From assembly GCA_001587575.1 (NCBI GenBank), contig LNJC01000011.1, positions 1-39,915 of the forward strand: a stretch of DNA of 39,915 nucleotides, in the 5' to 3' direction. Every line of letters starts with the position of its first letter. Position 1 is the stretch's first letter. Under the pieces are notes generated by a model. The model made no database searches and was not told where the DNA came from. It saw only the letters and a program-made list of their open reading frames with translations. The DNA is from Candidatus Methanofastidiosum methylothiophilum. Lineage in GTDB: Archaea; Methanobacteriota_B; Thermococci; Methanofastidiosales; Methanofastidiosaceae. Positions 7,967-16,683 of the stretch are shown piece after piece. Made by a program: the position numbers and the translations under genes.

Positions 7967-8611
7967 CTGAATAACATCTTAGAAACTGTAATATCTGTAT
8001 GGATTACACATCAAATTACCTTGAGAACTATTCAACATCTTTACATGTTTTCTATAGCTTTAATTATTTCGATTTTTATAGGTGTGGCCTTGGCAATTTT
8101 AGTCCATAATAACCCTAGACTTGCCAATGTATGGTTTAATGTCTTAAATGTGGTGGAAACTATACCAGAGTTAGCACTTTTTATTTTTCTTCTACCTATC
8201 CTAGGACTAGGAGAAAGACCTACAATCGCAGCATGCATAGCCTATTCTATCCTACCAATAATGCGAAATGCATATACCGGTCTGGCTTATGTTAGCAGTG
8301 AATATGTAGAAATTGCAACTGCAATGGGTCTTACAAAAAATGAGATCCTATTGAAAATAAGATTTCCTATGGCTTTACCCTTGATAAGTGGGGGCGTTAG
8401 AGTTGCAGTTGTATATATCATGGGGATTGTAACACTAGGTGGACTTATTGCTGCCGGTGGGCTCGGCGTTCCACTACAAGCAGGGATTTATCGATATGAC
8501 ATCCCAGCCATAATAATCGCCGCTCTATGGGTCGGAACATTAGGAGTTTTTTTTGATTTCATTGCCTGGATTATAGAAAATAGACTGGCCCGGAGGTACA
8601 ATCCTTGGTAG
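7967..8611 (+). CDS. opuCB: Osmoprotectant ABC transporter permease (OpuCB/OpuCD-like); probable CTG start
   Basis: A 214-residue inner permease with the BPD_transp_1 fold and an EAA-type loop (EIATAMGLTKNEILLKIRFPMALPLI). A TTG at 8021 would begin inside the first amphipathic segment. The frame is open further back, to a CTG at 7967 that sits 3 bases after AGGTGAT and yields (M)NNILETVISVWITHQITL, the expected family N-terminus. The ribosome site overlaps the ATPase stop (7956-7958). The 3' end overlaps the second permease by 7 bases. Confidence 0.8.
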   Translation: MNNILETVISVWITHQITLRTIQHLYMFSIALIISIFIGVALAILVHNNPRLANVWFNVLNVVETIPELALFIFLLPILGLGERPTIAACIAYSILPIMRNAYTGLAYVSSEYVEIATAMGLTKNEILLKIRFPMALPLISGGVRVAVVYIMGIVTLGGLIAAGGLGVPLQAGIYRYDIPAIIIAALWVGTLGVFFDFIAWIIENRLARRYNPW

Positions 8612-9216
8612 CAGTATTTACCCTTCTTGATGCAATTATCCAACAGCTAAGCCTCGTCTTTATTTCACTAACAATAGGAATATGTTTAGCTGCACCTCTT
8701 GCCATACTTTCTGTGTTTTACAAAAGGATTTCTTATTTTGTGTTAACTACAATAAACATGGCACAGAGCATCCCAAGTTTTGCATTGGTAGCAATAATAG
8801 TCCCACTAGTCGGAATAGGTTTTCTGCCTGCGATAGCTGCAATAGTTCTAGGATCAATAGTGCCCATTGTAAAAAATATGTATATTGGTTTAGCAAAAAC
8901 AGATACCGCACTTATCGATACGGGCAAAGGTATGGGATTGACTGATCTACAGATAATGAGACATATAAGGCTTCCTTTGGCATATCCAGCCATATTTGCT
9001 GGATTAAAATTCTCTGCCATAATTGCTAATGGGATAGCAGTCTTAACCGCAATAATTGGTAGTGGGGGTCTAGGTAGAATAATATTTGAAGGATTAGCGA
9101 GTTTTAATATAAATAAAACTTTAAGCGGTGCAATACCTGCAATACTAATAGCTTTATCATTGGACTTGATATTCTCATTAGCAGAAAAAAAATTAAAATC
9201 AAAAGCAGGCTACTAA
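8605..9216 (+). CDS. opuCD: Osmoprotectant ABC transporter permease, second subunit
   Basis: A 203-residue membrane protein homologous to the preceding permease. It has an EAA-type cytoplasmic loop (ALIDTGKGMGLTDLQIMRHIRLPLAYPAI, split by the usual glycine) and about five or six hydrophobic segments. Two related permeases plus an ATPase and a binding protein complete an OpuC-type importer. It starts at TTG 8605, seven bases after a GGAGGT site inside the previous gene. Its stop TAA at 9214-9216 directly abuts the minus-strand stop at 9217. Confidence 0.85.
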   Translation: MVAVFTLLDAIIQQLSLVFISLTIGICLAAPLAILSVFYKRISYFVLTTINMAQSIPSFALVAIIVPLVGIGFLPAIAAIVLGSIVPIVKNMYIGLAKTDTALIDTGKGMGLTDLQIMRHIRLPLAYPAIFAGLKFSAIIANGIAVLTAIIGSGGLGRIIFEGLASFNINKTLSGAIPAILIALSLDLIFSLAEKKLKSKAGY

Positions 9217-10209
9217 CTATTTATATGACCCAAGTGTTTTCATGTAGTTTGCCCTCTCGTAAGCAGAAGGCTCTAGGACTTTTTCTTGGGACATTAAACC
9301 ATGTATCGATTTAATTGATTTGTAATCATTCATTAAAAGCCACTCATTTATTTCAGACAAAACTTTTGTGATATGTTCAATTTCATTTTTTATTAAAGCA
9401 GAGGTCATCATTGAGACTTTTGCTCCGGCCATAATTGTTTTTATGACGTCATTTCCTGTGTGAACGCCACCTGTAATTGCAATATCGGGATTTACTTTTC
9501 CATACATAATTGCCGCCCATCTCAATCTCAATCTTAATTCCTCGCTAGTGCTCAAGACAAGATTTGGTTTTATTTCAAGATTTTGAGTATCAATATCTGG
9601 CTGATAGAATCTATTGAATATAACAAAAGCATCGGCACCAGCTTTTTCTATACTTTTCAAAAAATGTGGTGTTGAAGTGAAATAAGGACTAAGTTTTACT
9701 GCTAAGGGAATCTTAATTTTTTGTTTAACGCTTTTAACAAGATTAGAATAATTTTCTTCAATTTTTTCTGAATTTAAGGATATATCAGTAGGAATAAAAT
9801 AAATATTTAATTCAAGAGCATCGGCACCTGCATCCTCAATTTTTTTTGCGTATTTTATCCAACCACCATCAGAAACTCCATTTAAGCTTCCAATAATTGG
9901 AATCTCTGAATTACTCTTTACTTCTTTTATAAGTTCGACATATTCGTCTGGTGCAAATTTAAACTCTTTTATCTCTGGAAAATAAGTTATAGCTTCTGCA
10001 TAACTTTCTGTACCTTGTAATAAGAATTTATTGAGTTCTTCTTGTTCTATTTCAAGCTGCTCTTCAAATAGAGAGTGTAGAACAACTGCTGCAGCACCCG
10101 ATTTCTCAGCTTTTTTTATGTTCTTGGAGTCTTCCCATAGGTAAGAAGAAGAAGCTACTATAGGATTCTTTAGTTTTAATCCCATGTAGTTTGTTGAAAG
10201 ATCTATCAT
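9217..10209 (-). CDS. Dihydroorotate dehydrogenase-like flavoprotein associated with pyruvate oxidoreductase
   Basis: A 330-residue TIM-barrel protein of the dihydroorotate dehydrogenase family: NYMGLKLKNPIVASSSYL at the N-terminus, AVKLSPYF in mid-barrel, and an FMN-phosphate loop ITGGVHTGNDVIKTIMAGA near residues 245-263. It belongs to the subgroup commonly encoded beside nifJ rather than in pyrimidine operons. It overlaps the nifJ stop by 4 bases (ATGA), so the two are made together. Its true substrate is not established; being a real PyrD is less likely in this context. Confidence 0.8.
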   Translation of the reverse strand: MIDLSTNYMGLKLKNPIVASSSYLWEDSKNIKKAEKSGAAAVVLHSLFEEQLEIEQEELNKFLLQGTESYAEAITYFPEIKEFKFAPDEYVELIKEVKSNSEIPIIGSLNGVSDGGWIKYAKKIEDAGADALELNIYFIPTDISLNSEKIEENYSNLVKSVKQKIKIPLAVKLSPYFTSTPHFLKSIEKAGADAFVIFNRFYQPDIDTQNLEIKPNLVLSTSEELRLRLRWAAIMYGKVNPDIAITGGVHTGNDVIKTIMAGAKVSMMTSALIKNEIEHITKVLSEINEWLLMNDYKSIKSIHGLMSQEKVLEPSAYERANYMKTLGSYK

Positions 10210-13200
10210 TTTTCCCCCTCTTTAGAAACTGGCATTTCTGACCAGTATTTATAGAAGCTCCATTTCTTTTGTATGTCTTTCTTTAAATCTTCCAAAAATT
10301 TCTTTGCTATTTCGGGATTGCTATGTAGAAGTACTTTGAATCTTGTTTCATTGTAAACATAATTATCGATTGGTAAAGAAGGTTTACCAGAATCTAGTTG
10401 AAGCGGATTTTTGCCTTCTTTCTCTAAATTTGGATTATACCTTAACAATGGCCAGTAGCCTGATTGCACTGCGGCTTTTTGTTGATCTGGTCCGTGAATG
10501 AGGTCATATCCCTGATTAATACAGTGTGAATAAGCTATAATAATTGAAGTTCCTTCATAGGCTTCAGCTTCAAGAAAAGCTTTGACTGTTTGGGCATTGT
10601 TTGCACCAAAAGCAACTTTTGCAACATATACGTTACCATAGCTCATAGCCATCATTGCTAGGTCCTTCTTTGATGTAGACTTTCCACCCATTGCAAACTT
10701 CGCAACTGCACCAAGCGGTGTTGCCTTGGACATCTGCCCACCTGTATTGGAATATACTTCAGTATCAAGAACAAGAATATTAACATTTTTTCCTAGTGCA
10801 AGAACATGATCAAGGCCGCCATAACCTATATCATAAGCCCAACCGTCCCCTCCTAGCATCCAGACACTCTTTTTGACTAATGAGTCGGCCAAACTTAGTA
10901 AATCCTTTGCCTCAGGCTTCTGTATGGACTTAAGCTTAGCCTTCAATAATTTTACCATTTCTCTCTGTTTTTGTATGCCAGCTTCATTATCTTGATTTGT
11001 GTTTTTTAATTCGAATACTAGGTCCTTACCTAAGTCATCTTTCAGTTTATCAACAAGCTCGATTGCATATTCTTTCTGCTTATCAAGAGCTAATCTCATT
11101 CCAAGACCAAATTCTGCTGTATCCTCAAAAAGAGAGTTTGACCATGTAGGCCCTCTACCATCCTTATTTTTGGTGTATGGGGTTGTTGGAAGATTTCCCC
11201 CATAAATTGAGGAGCATCCAGTGGCGTTGGCAATAATCGCCCTGTCACCAAATAACTGAGTCATTAGTTTTACATATGGGGTCTGGCCGCAACCTGAACA
11301 GGCTCCTGAGAATTCAAACAAAGGTTCCAAAAGCTGAATATCTTTTACAGTTGAGAAATTTAGTTTCTCACGTTCAACGTAAGGTAGTGATTCAAAGAAA
11401 TTCCAGTTTTCCTTTTCTCTATCAAGTATGGGGTCTTTAAACTCCATATTTATTGCCTTTAACATAGGGTCTTGTTTATTCTTTGACGGACATGTTTCAT
11501 AACAGAGCTTACATCCAGTGCAATCTTCCGGCGAAGCCTGAATTGTGTACAAATAATCTTTAAATTGTGAAAATCTTGCTTCAACATACTTAAAGGAAGC
11601 CGGAGCATTCTTTAAAGCATCTTTTGGATATACCTTGGCCCTAATAACTGCATGCGGACAGACAAATGCACATTTACCACACTGAATACAGATTTCAGGA
11701 TCCCAGACAGGAACATCAAGTGAAATGTTTCTCTTTTCCCATTTAGTTGTACCAGTTGGATAAGTACCATCGTCAGGAAATGCACTTACAGGTAGTTCAT
11801 CGCCTTTGAAAACTATCATTTTTGATATTACATTTTTTACGTAGTCAGGTGCTTCTTCAGGCATTGACAATTTCAAGTCAAAACTGCTTGTAGCCTTTTC
11901 AGGTACCTTTACTTCATAAAGATTATCAATAGCTTTATCAATAGCTTCATAGTTCATCTTTAGTATCTTTTCTCCCTTTCTGCCGTATGTCTTTTCTGTG
12001 AATTTTTTAATTGATTTGATTGCCTCTTCTTTTGGGATTACATTACTCAATGCAAAAAAGCATGTCTGCATAATTGTATTTATTCTAACTCCAAGTCCAA
12101 TATCTTTTGCAATATCATATGCATCAATGGTATAAAATTTAATATTCTTATCTATAATTTGCTGCTGTACGTTTTTAGGCAATTGGTTCCATACTTCATC
12201 TTTTGGGTAGGGACTATTCAAAAGAAAAATTGAATCCTTCTCAGCAACACTCAACATATCGTATTTATTTAAAAATGAGCATTGATGGCACGCTACAAAG
12301 TTTGCCCTGTCAATTAGGTAAGGTGACCTTATTGGTTCAGGGCCAAATCTTAAGTGGGATATTGTAAGGGATCCTGCCTTTTTTGAATCATAAAAAAAGA
12401 ATCCTTGTGCGTAATTGTCTGTTTCTTCACCAATTATTTTTATTGAACTTTTATTAGCACTGACTGTACCATCAGCACCCAGTCCAAAGAATACGGCCCT
12501 TGTTCTATTCTCCGGTTCAACAAAAAATTTTGGATCGTATTCTAAACTCTTATGGGTAATGTCATCATTAATTCCAACAGTAAATCTATTTTTTGGCTCA
12601 CTCTTTTTTAATTCATCAAAAATGGCCTTTACCATAGAAGGTTTAAACTCTTTTGAAGATAATCCGTAAATTCCCCCAATTATTTTTGGCATCTTGTCTA
12701 TTTTCAACATGCCATTTGAAAACGCCGATGCAATTGCTGAGGTAACATCAAGATAAAGAGGTTCACCCAATGCACCTGGCTCTTTAGTTCTATCTAAGAC
12801 AGCAATGCTTTTTACAGAAGACGGGATTTCTGAAATAAAATGTTTCAAAGAAAATGGCCTAAATAATCTTACTTTTAACACTCCTACTTTTTCTCCTCTT
12901 TTATTCAGGTAGTTTACAGTCTCTTCTACAGTTTCAGCACCGCTTCCCATAATAATAATAATTCTTTCGGCATCAGGGGCACCTTCATACTGGAATAGCT
13001 TGTATTTTCTCCCAACAATCTTTGCAAATTTATCCATCACTTCTTGGACTAAATCTGGGCAAGCGTTGTAGTATGGATTTATTTTTTCTCTTGCCTGGAA
13101 ATATGTGTCCGGATTGTGTGATGTTCCCCTTATTATTGGATTATCCGGAGATAAGGCTCTTGCACGGTGAGCCCTAACTAAATCTTCGTCTATCATCTTT

Positions 13201-13775
13201 TTTAAATCATCAATAGACAAACGTTCAACTTTAGATGTTTCCGCAGATGTCCTAAATCCATCAAAGAAGTGTAGAAATGGAACTCTCGATTTTAAAGTTG
13301 CAGCATGTGCAATAAGGGCCAGGTCCATTACTTCTTGAACAGAGTTTGATGCAAGAAGTGCAAATCCTGTAGAACGCACTGACATTACATCGCCATGGTC
13401 ACAGAATATTGAAAGCGCATGTGTTGCAAGTGACCTAGCACTAACGTGAAAAACAGTCGAAGTAAGTTCCCCGGCTATTTTATACATATTGGGGATCATC
13501 AAAAGAAGTCCTTGTGAAGCGGTGAAAGTGGTAGTAAGTGCGCCTCTTTGTAATGAGCCGTGAACTGCTCCAGCAGCTCCACCTTCACTTTGCATCTCGG
13601 TAACATGAGGAACAGTTCCCCATATATTAGGCTCCCTTTCAGATGCCCACTGATCAGATAACTCTCCCATTGTAGAAGAAGGAGTTATAGGGTATATTGA
13701 TATAACTTCATTAACATGATAAGCTACATATGCAGCAGCTTCATTCCCGTCAATAGTAACCATCTCTCTCTTCAT
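10206..13775 (-). CDS. nifJ: Pyruvate:ferredoxin (flavodoxin) oxidoreductase, single-chain NifJ type
   Basis: A full-length 1189-residue fused enzyme that oxidises pyruvate with CoA to acetyl-CoA and CO2, reducing ferredoxin (or the reverse). Domain order is normal: the pyrimidine-binding domain with YPITPSS (about residue 29), the gamma-like domain, a two-cluster ferredoxin domain (CIQCGKCAFVCP about 694-705; CTGCKLCYETCP about 750-761), and a TPP domain with CSGCGQTP (about 823) and GDGWAYDIGYGG (about 975). Most archaea use a four-subunit POR, so this bacterial-type chain may be an import. GGTGA lies 8 bases before the ATG. Confidence 0.95.
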   Translation of the reverse strand: MKREMVTIDGNEAAAYVAYHVNEVISIYPITPSSTMGELSDQWASEREPNIWGTVPHVTEMQSEGGAAGAVHGSLQRGALTTTFTASQGLLLMIPNMYKIAGELTSTVFHVSARSLATHALSIFCDHGDVMSVRSTGFALLASNSVQEVMDLALIAHAATLKSRVPFLHFFDGFRTSAETSKVERLSIDDLKKMIDEDLVRAHRARALSPDNPIIRGTSHNPDTYFQAREKINPYYNACPDLVQEVMDKFAKIVGRKYKLFQYEGAPDAERIIIIMGSGAETVEETVNYLNKRGEKVGVLKVRLFRPFSLKHFISEIPSSVKSIAVLDRTKEPGALGEPLYLDVTSAIASAFSNGMLKIDKMPKIIGGIYGLSSKEFKPSMVKAIFDELKKSEPKNRFTVGINDDITHKSLEYDPKFFVEPENRTRAVFFGLGADGTVSANKSSIKIIGEETDNYAQGFFFYDSKKAGSLTISHLRFGPEPIRSPYLIDRANFVACHQCSFLNKYDMLSVAEKDSIFLLNSPYPKDEVWNQLPKNVQQQIIDKNIKFYTIDAYDIAKDIGLGVRINTIMQTCFFALSNVIPKEEAIKSIKKFTEKTYGRKGEKILKMNYEAIDKAIDNLYEVKVPEKATSSFDLKLSMPEEAPDYVKNVISKMIVFKGDELPVSAFPDDGTYPTGTTKWEKRNISLDVPVWDPEICIQCGKCAFVCPHAVIRAKVYPKDALKNAPASFKYVEARFSQFKDYLYTIQASPEDCTGCKLCYETCPSKNKQDPMLKAINMEFKDPILDREKENWNFFESLPYVEREKLNFSTVKDIQLLEPLFEFSGACSGCGQTPYVKLMTQLFGDRAIIANATGCSSIYGGNLPTTPYTKNKDGRGPTWSNSLFEDTAEFGLGMRLALDKQKEYAIELVDKLKDDLGKDLVFELKNTNQDNEAGIQKQREMVKLLKAKLKSIQKPEAKDLLSLADSLVKKSVWMLGGDGWAYDIGYGGLDHVLALGKNVNILVLDTEVYSNTGGQMSKATPLGAVAKFAMGGKSTSKKDLAMMAMSYGNVYVAKVAFGANNAQTVKAFLEAEAYEGTSIIIAYSHCINQGYDLIHGPDQQKAAVQSGYWPLLRYNPNLEKEGKNPLQLDSGKPSLPIDNYVYNETRFKVLLHSNPEIAKKFLEDLKKDIQKKWSFYKYWSEMPVSKEGEK

Positions 13776-13824
13776 AATAATTCACCATCAACGTATTGGT
13801 AAGTATAGGAACTAAAAATAATTA

Positions 13825-13833
13825 AAATATAAG
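13825..13833 (-). promoter_or_regulatory. TATA box for the nifJ operon
   Basis: On the minus strand the box reads CTTATATTT, centred at 13829, predicting transcription start near 13803. That leaves a leader of about 28 bases that includes the GGTGA ribosome site before the ATG at 13775. Confidence 0.45.
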
Positions 13834-13887
13834 GTTATCCCATAAAGCCATTTCCAATAAAATAAATAAAAAATAAGAAATAGTTCA

Positions 13888-14397
13888 TTACCATTTGTTG
13901 TATCTGACTCTTTCCGGTTTGAATCTTGTTACAGGTTTTGGCAATTCTTCTGGATATCCCATTATTACTATTGAAAGGGGAACAATTTTTTCAGGTATTC
14001 CAAGTAAGGCCCTAAACCCACTTGCCCTATCTTCAAGAGGGTATATTCCAGACCAAACAGCACCTATACCTAGAGCATGAGCGGCAAGTAAGATATTTTG
14101 TGTAGCGGCTGAACAATCCTGAACCCAAAATCCCGAGTATTTTTCTAAACTGGGATCTCCACAAATGACTATTGCAGCCGCGGCTTCTTTTGCCATAGGA
14201 GCATAAAGGCTAACCTTGGGGACTTCTTCTAATATTTTTTTATCGTCTATTACCACAAAATGCCAAGGTTGCTGATTTCCTGCAGAAGGCGCACTCATTG
14301 CAGCTTCAAGCAATTTATCTATAATATCTTTTGATATCTTTTTATCTATAAATTTTCTTACACTTCTTCTTGTCTTGATTGCATCAAGAGCTTCCAT
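13888..14397 (-). CDS. Nitroreductase-family flavoprotein
   Basis: A 169-residue FMN-binding protein. It has the family start MEALDAIKTRRSVRKF, with Arg residues for FMN phosphate, the APSAGNQQPWHFVVI segment, and the C-terminal GYPEELPKP motif. Members reduce nitro compounds, quinones or flavins with NAD(P)H; the substrate cannot be predicted. GGAGG lies 6 to 10 bases before the ATG, and a TATA-like ACATTTATAA sits at 14431-14440. It is separated from nifJ by 112 bases containing the nifJ promoter, so it is a separate unit. Confidence 0.85.
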   Translation of the reverse strand: MEALDAIKTRRSVRKFIDKKISKDIIDKLLEAAMSAPSAGNQQPWHFVVIDDKKILEEVPKVSLYAPMAKEAAAAIVICGDPSLEKYSGFWVQDCSAATQNILLAAHALGIGAVWSGIYPLEDRASGFRALLGIPEKIVPLSIVIMGYPEELPKPVTRFKPERVRYNKW

Positions 14398-14502
14398 CTA
14401 ATTCCTCCATTATTATTTAATATTCCAAAGTTATAAATGTAATTCAATTAAAAAACCGAAACAATTATAAAAGTAAATATAATCAATAATTCTGGTAGGT
14501 TT

Positions 14503-14796
14503 ATGAGTTCAATCAGGATTATAGTCCTTGATGTTTTAAAACCCCACAAACCAATACTTCCAGATTTTGCAAACAAACTAGCAGAACTTCCAGGGATTAT
14601 TGGGGTTAATATCTCTGTGGTTGAGATAGACCAAAAAACTGAAACAGTTAAACTGTCAATACAAGGGGATTCAATAGATTATGAATTATTAAAAGAAGAG
14701 ATAGAAAAACTTGGTGGCACTGTTCATAGCATAGACAAAGTTGCCGCAGGAAAAAGAATTATACCTGAAGTAGAAACTCCTCAGGATAGATCTTAG
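14503..14796 (+). CDS. DUF211 protein
   Basis: A 97-residue protein matching DUF211, a small archaeal family with a ferredoxin-like fold related to metal-binding and ACT-type folds. The N-terminus SSIRIIVLDVLKPHKP and the later LGGTVHSIDKVAAGK are the diagnostic parts. Function is unknown. Two TATA-like boxes (14464-14472 and 14474-14482) lie upstream; the nearer one would make the transcript leaderless. Its stop TAG at 14794-14796 shares bases with the SRP19 stop on the other strand. Confidence 0.8.
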   Translation: MSSIRIIVLDVLKPHKPILPDFANKLAELPGIIGVNISVVEIDQKTETVKLSIQGDSIDYELLKEEIEKLGGTVHSIDKVAAGKRIIPEVETPQDRS

Positions 14797-15083
14797 TTCC
14801 CTCCTCTATTCTTTCTTATCTCTTTTGATATTTTTTTAAGAATCTCATTCTTTGAAAATTTTTTCTCAACAATAAATCTTCCAAGTTTTCTGTCTTCTCT
14901 CCCCTGGTCTTTTGGATACTTTGAAGTTTTTTCAACTTGATGAGTAATCCCAATTGATTCAAGAGCTTTTTTAATCTCATCGAACTTTGGAGCATCCAAT
15001 GCCAAATTTTTTGGAAGCTTTCTTCCGCCTTTCTTTGAAAGATTTTTATCAAGATACGAAGGCCATACTACATAACCTTTCAA
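14793..15083 (-). CDS. srp19: Signal recognition particle 19 kDa protein (SRP19)
   Basis: A 96-residue protein binding the tips of helices 6 and 8 of SRP RNA and helping SRP54 to join. The family start GYVVWPSYLDKNLSKKGGRKLP is present in full, as is the RNA-contact region around YPKDQGREDRKLGRF (residues 57-71). It starts at TTG 15083; no ATG is available in the right place, and a GGGGGAT site lies 6 bases upstream. The C-terminus is short, ending in an Arg/Gly-rich tail. It is divergent from hypA. Confidence 0.9.
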   Translation of the reverse strand: MKGYVVWPSYLDKNLSKKGGRKLPKNLALDAPKFDEIKKALESIGITHQVEKTSKYPKDQGREDRKLGRFIVEKKFSKNEILKKISKEIRKNRGGN

Positions 15084-15145
15084 AACAATCCCCCTAAGCT
15101 TTTAAATACTCTTTTGACAGAATATAAAAGTGTATTGGTGGATTT

Positions 15146-15508
15146 ATGCATGAACTTTCCCTAGCAGATGGAATGTTAAAAACTGTACTCGAAGCAGCAA
15201 AAAAAGAAAATGCCAAAAAAATTAAATCAATTAAACTAGAAATGGGAGAGATACTTTTGGTAAATACTGAACAACTTACCTTTTGCTTCGATGTAATATC
15301 AAAAGGAACAATCGCAGAAGGAGCAAAATTAGAAATTACTTTTTTGAAGCCAAGGGCCATCTGTAATAAATGCGGCAAGGAATTTAATATTAATTCTGAA
15401 AATGATTTCCCGCTACTACACATATCTTGCGATTGTGGGTCAAACGATGTCAAAATTCTCTCAGGAAGAGAGTTCAATATAAAATCTATTAAAATTGAAG
15501 AGAATTAA
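15146..15508 (+). CDS. hypA: Hydrogenase nickel incorporation protein HypA
   Basis: A 120-residue protein with the invariant MHE N-terminus that binds nickel. Its zinc site has Cys-x2-Cys (CNKCG, about residues 74-78) and Cys-x-Cys (CDCG, about 95-98); the usual second CxxC is shortened here. HypA delivers nickel to the large subunit of NiFe hydrogenases. No hydrogenase or other hyp gene lies in the window, so its partners must be elsewhere. A TATA-like TTTTAAATA sits at about 15099-15107 and a GGTGG ribosome site just before the ATG. The stop overlaps that of the aminotransferase by 4 bases. Confidence 0.9.
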   Translation: MHELSLADGMLKTVLEAAKKENAKKIKSIKLEMGEILLVNTEQLTFCFDVISKGTIAEGAKLEITFLKPRAICNKCGKEFNINSENDFPLLHISCDCGSNDVKILSGREFNIKSIKIEEN

Positions 15509-16671
15509 TTTTTAGAAAGGAATTTCTGCATCCTGTCACAAGCTTCATTGATCTTGTCTTTTTTAAGGGGATATGCAAGCCTAACATATTCGTCATAGTA
15601 TGGTCCAAAAGCCAATCCTGGGACTGTTACAACTTTTTCTTGATTCAAAAGTTTTTCACAAAACTCTTCTGAGGCCATACCTGTTCTAGATATATTCATG
15701 AATAGGTAGAAAGCCCCTTCCGGTTTGATTGCACTTACTCCATCCATTTCTTTGATTCTCTTCAAAAGCAGATTTCTTCTATCTTCAAATTCATGTCTCA
15801 TGTGCTCAACAAAATCTTGAGGTCCTTTTAGAGCTTCCAATGCGCCAAACTGGGCAAAAGTATTATTACATACGGGACCATACATATGAAGCTTTAACAT
15901 TCTTTCAAACAGAAGTTCATCTTTTGAGGAAAGATACCCAACTCTCCAGCCTGTCATAGAATAAGTTTTTGAAAAAGAGTTAATAGTTATGACATTTTCT
16001 TCCATACCGTTAAGTGAACCAATGCTAACATGTTTCTCTCCGTCGTAGATAAGACTTTCATATACTTCGTCAGATATAACTTTTAAATTATATTCCTTAA
16101 CAATGTCACAAATCTTCTCCAAGCTACTTTTTTTAATAACCGAACCAGTTGGGTTTGAAGGAGAGTTTAATATCAGTAGTTCTGTATTTTCAGTTATTTT
16201 CTCTTCTAGAATATCAGGGCTTAAAATAAAGTTATCCTCTTCCTTACATTCTACTTCTATTGGATTCCCTCCAGAAAGCATAACTGTAGGAACATATGCA
16301 ACAAATGCAGGAGAAGGAACAATAACATCATCCCTGGTCTTAATTGAAGATTGAATGGCTAGAGATAATGCTTCTCCACCCCCAACAGTGACCATTATTT
16401 CATTTTCAGAAACATTAATATTGTTCTGTTTTCGCATCTTTTCAGAAATAGCCTTTCTTAATTCTAAAATTCCTGAATTCGGGGAATAGTATGTTTTTCC
16501 TTCTTTTAGAGCTTTTACTGAAGCTTCAACGATATTTTGTGGCGTATCAAAATCAGGCTCCCCTATACCAAGACTTATAATCCCTTCCATACTCTGAGCA
16601 AGGTCAAATAATTTTCTAATACCTGACTTTGGTATCTTGTCTAGCGATGATGAAATAGAATATTCTGGCAT
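15505..16671 (-). CDS. PLP-dependent aminotransferase, class I/II (aspartate or aromatic type)
   Basis: A 388-residue fold-type I aminotransferase. Conserved parts are GIGEPDFDTP near residue 37, NSPSNPTGS (about 166-174), the SDEVYESLIYDG segment, the PLP lysine in SFSKTYSMTGWRVGYL (about residues 231-246), and the C-terminal VRLAYP carrying the carboxylate-binding Arg. Exact substrate is uncertain; homologues act on aspartate, aromatic amino acids or alanine. A strong GAGGAGAGAT site precedes the ATG, 12 bases after the rfcL stop, so it is probably the last gene of the replication operon. Confidence 0.9.
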   Translation of the reverse strand: MPEYSISSSLDKIPKSGIRKLFDLAQSMEGIISLGIGEPDFDTPQNIVEASVKALKEGKTYYSPNSGILELRKAISEKMRKQNNINVSENEIMVTVGGGEALSLAIQSSIKTRDDVIVPSPAFVAYVPTVMLSGGNPIEVECKEEDNFILSPDILEEKITENTELLILNSPSNPTGSVIKKSSLEKICDIVKEYNLKVISDEVYESLIYDGEKHVSIGSLNGMEENVITINSFSKTYSMTGWRVGYLSSKDELLFERMLKLHMYGPVCNNTFAQFGALEALKGPQDFVEHMRHEFEDRRNLLLKRIKEMDGVSAIKPEGAFYLFMNISRTGMASEEFCEKLLNQEKVVTVPGLAFGPYYDEYVRLAYPLKKDKINEACDRMQKFLSKN

Positions 16672-16683
16672 AATATCTCTCCT

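Noticed and set aside
9217..10209. Calling this gene pyrD (pyrimidine synthesis)
   Set aside because: The gene is coupled to nifJ and no pyrimidine genes are near; the subgroup beside nifJ is better left as DHOD-like.
15094..15477. A 127-codon minus-strand open frame
   Set aside because: It lies antisense to hypA, which has an exact MHE start, promoter and ribosome site. The antisense product has no recognisable features.
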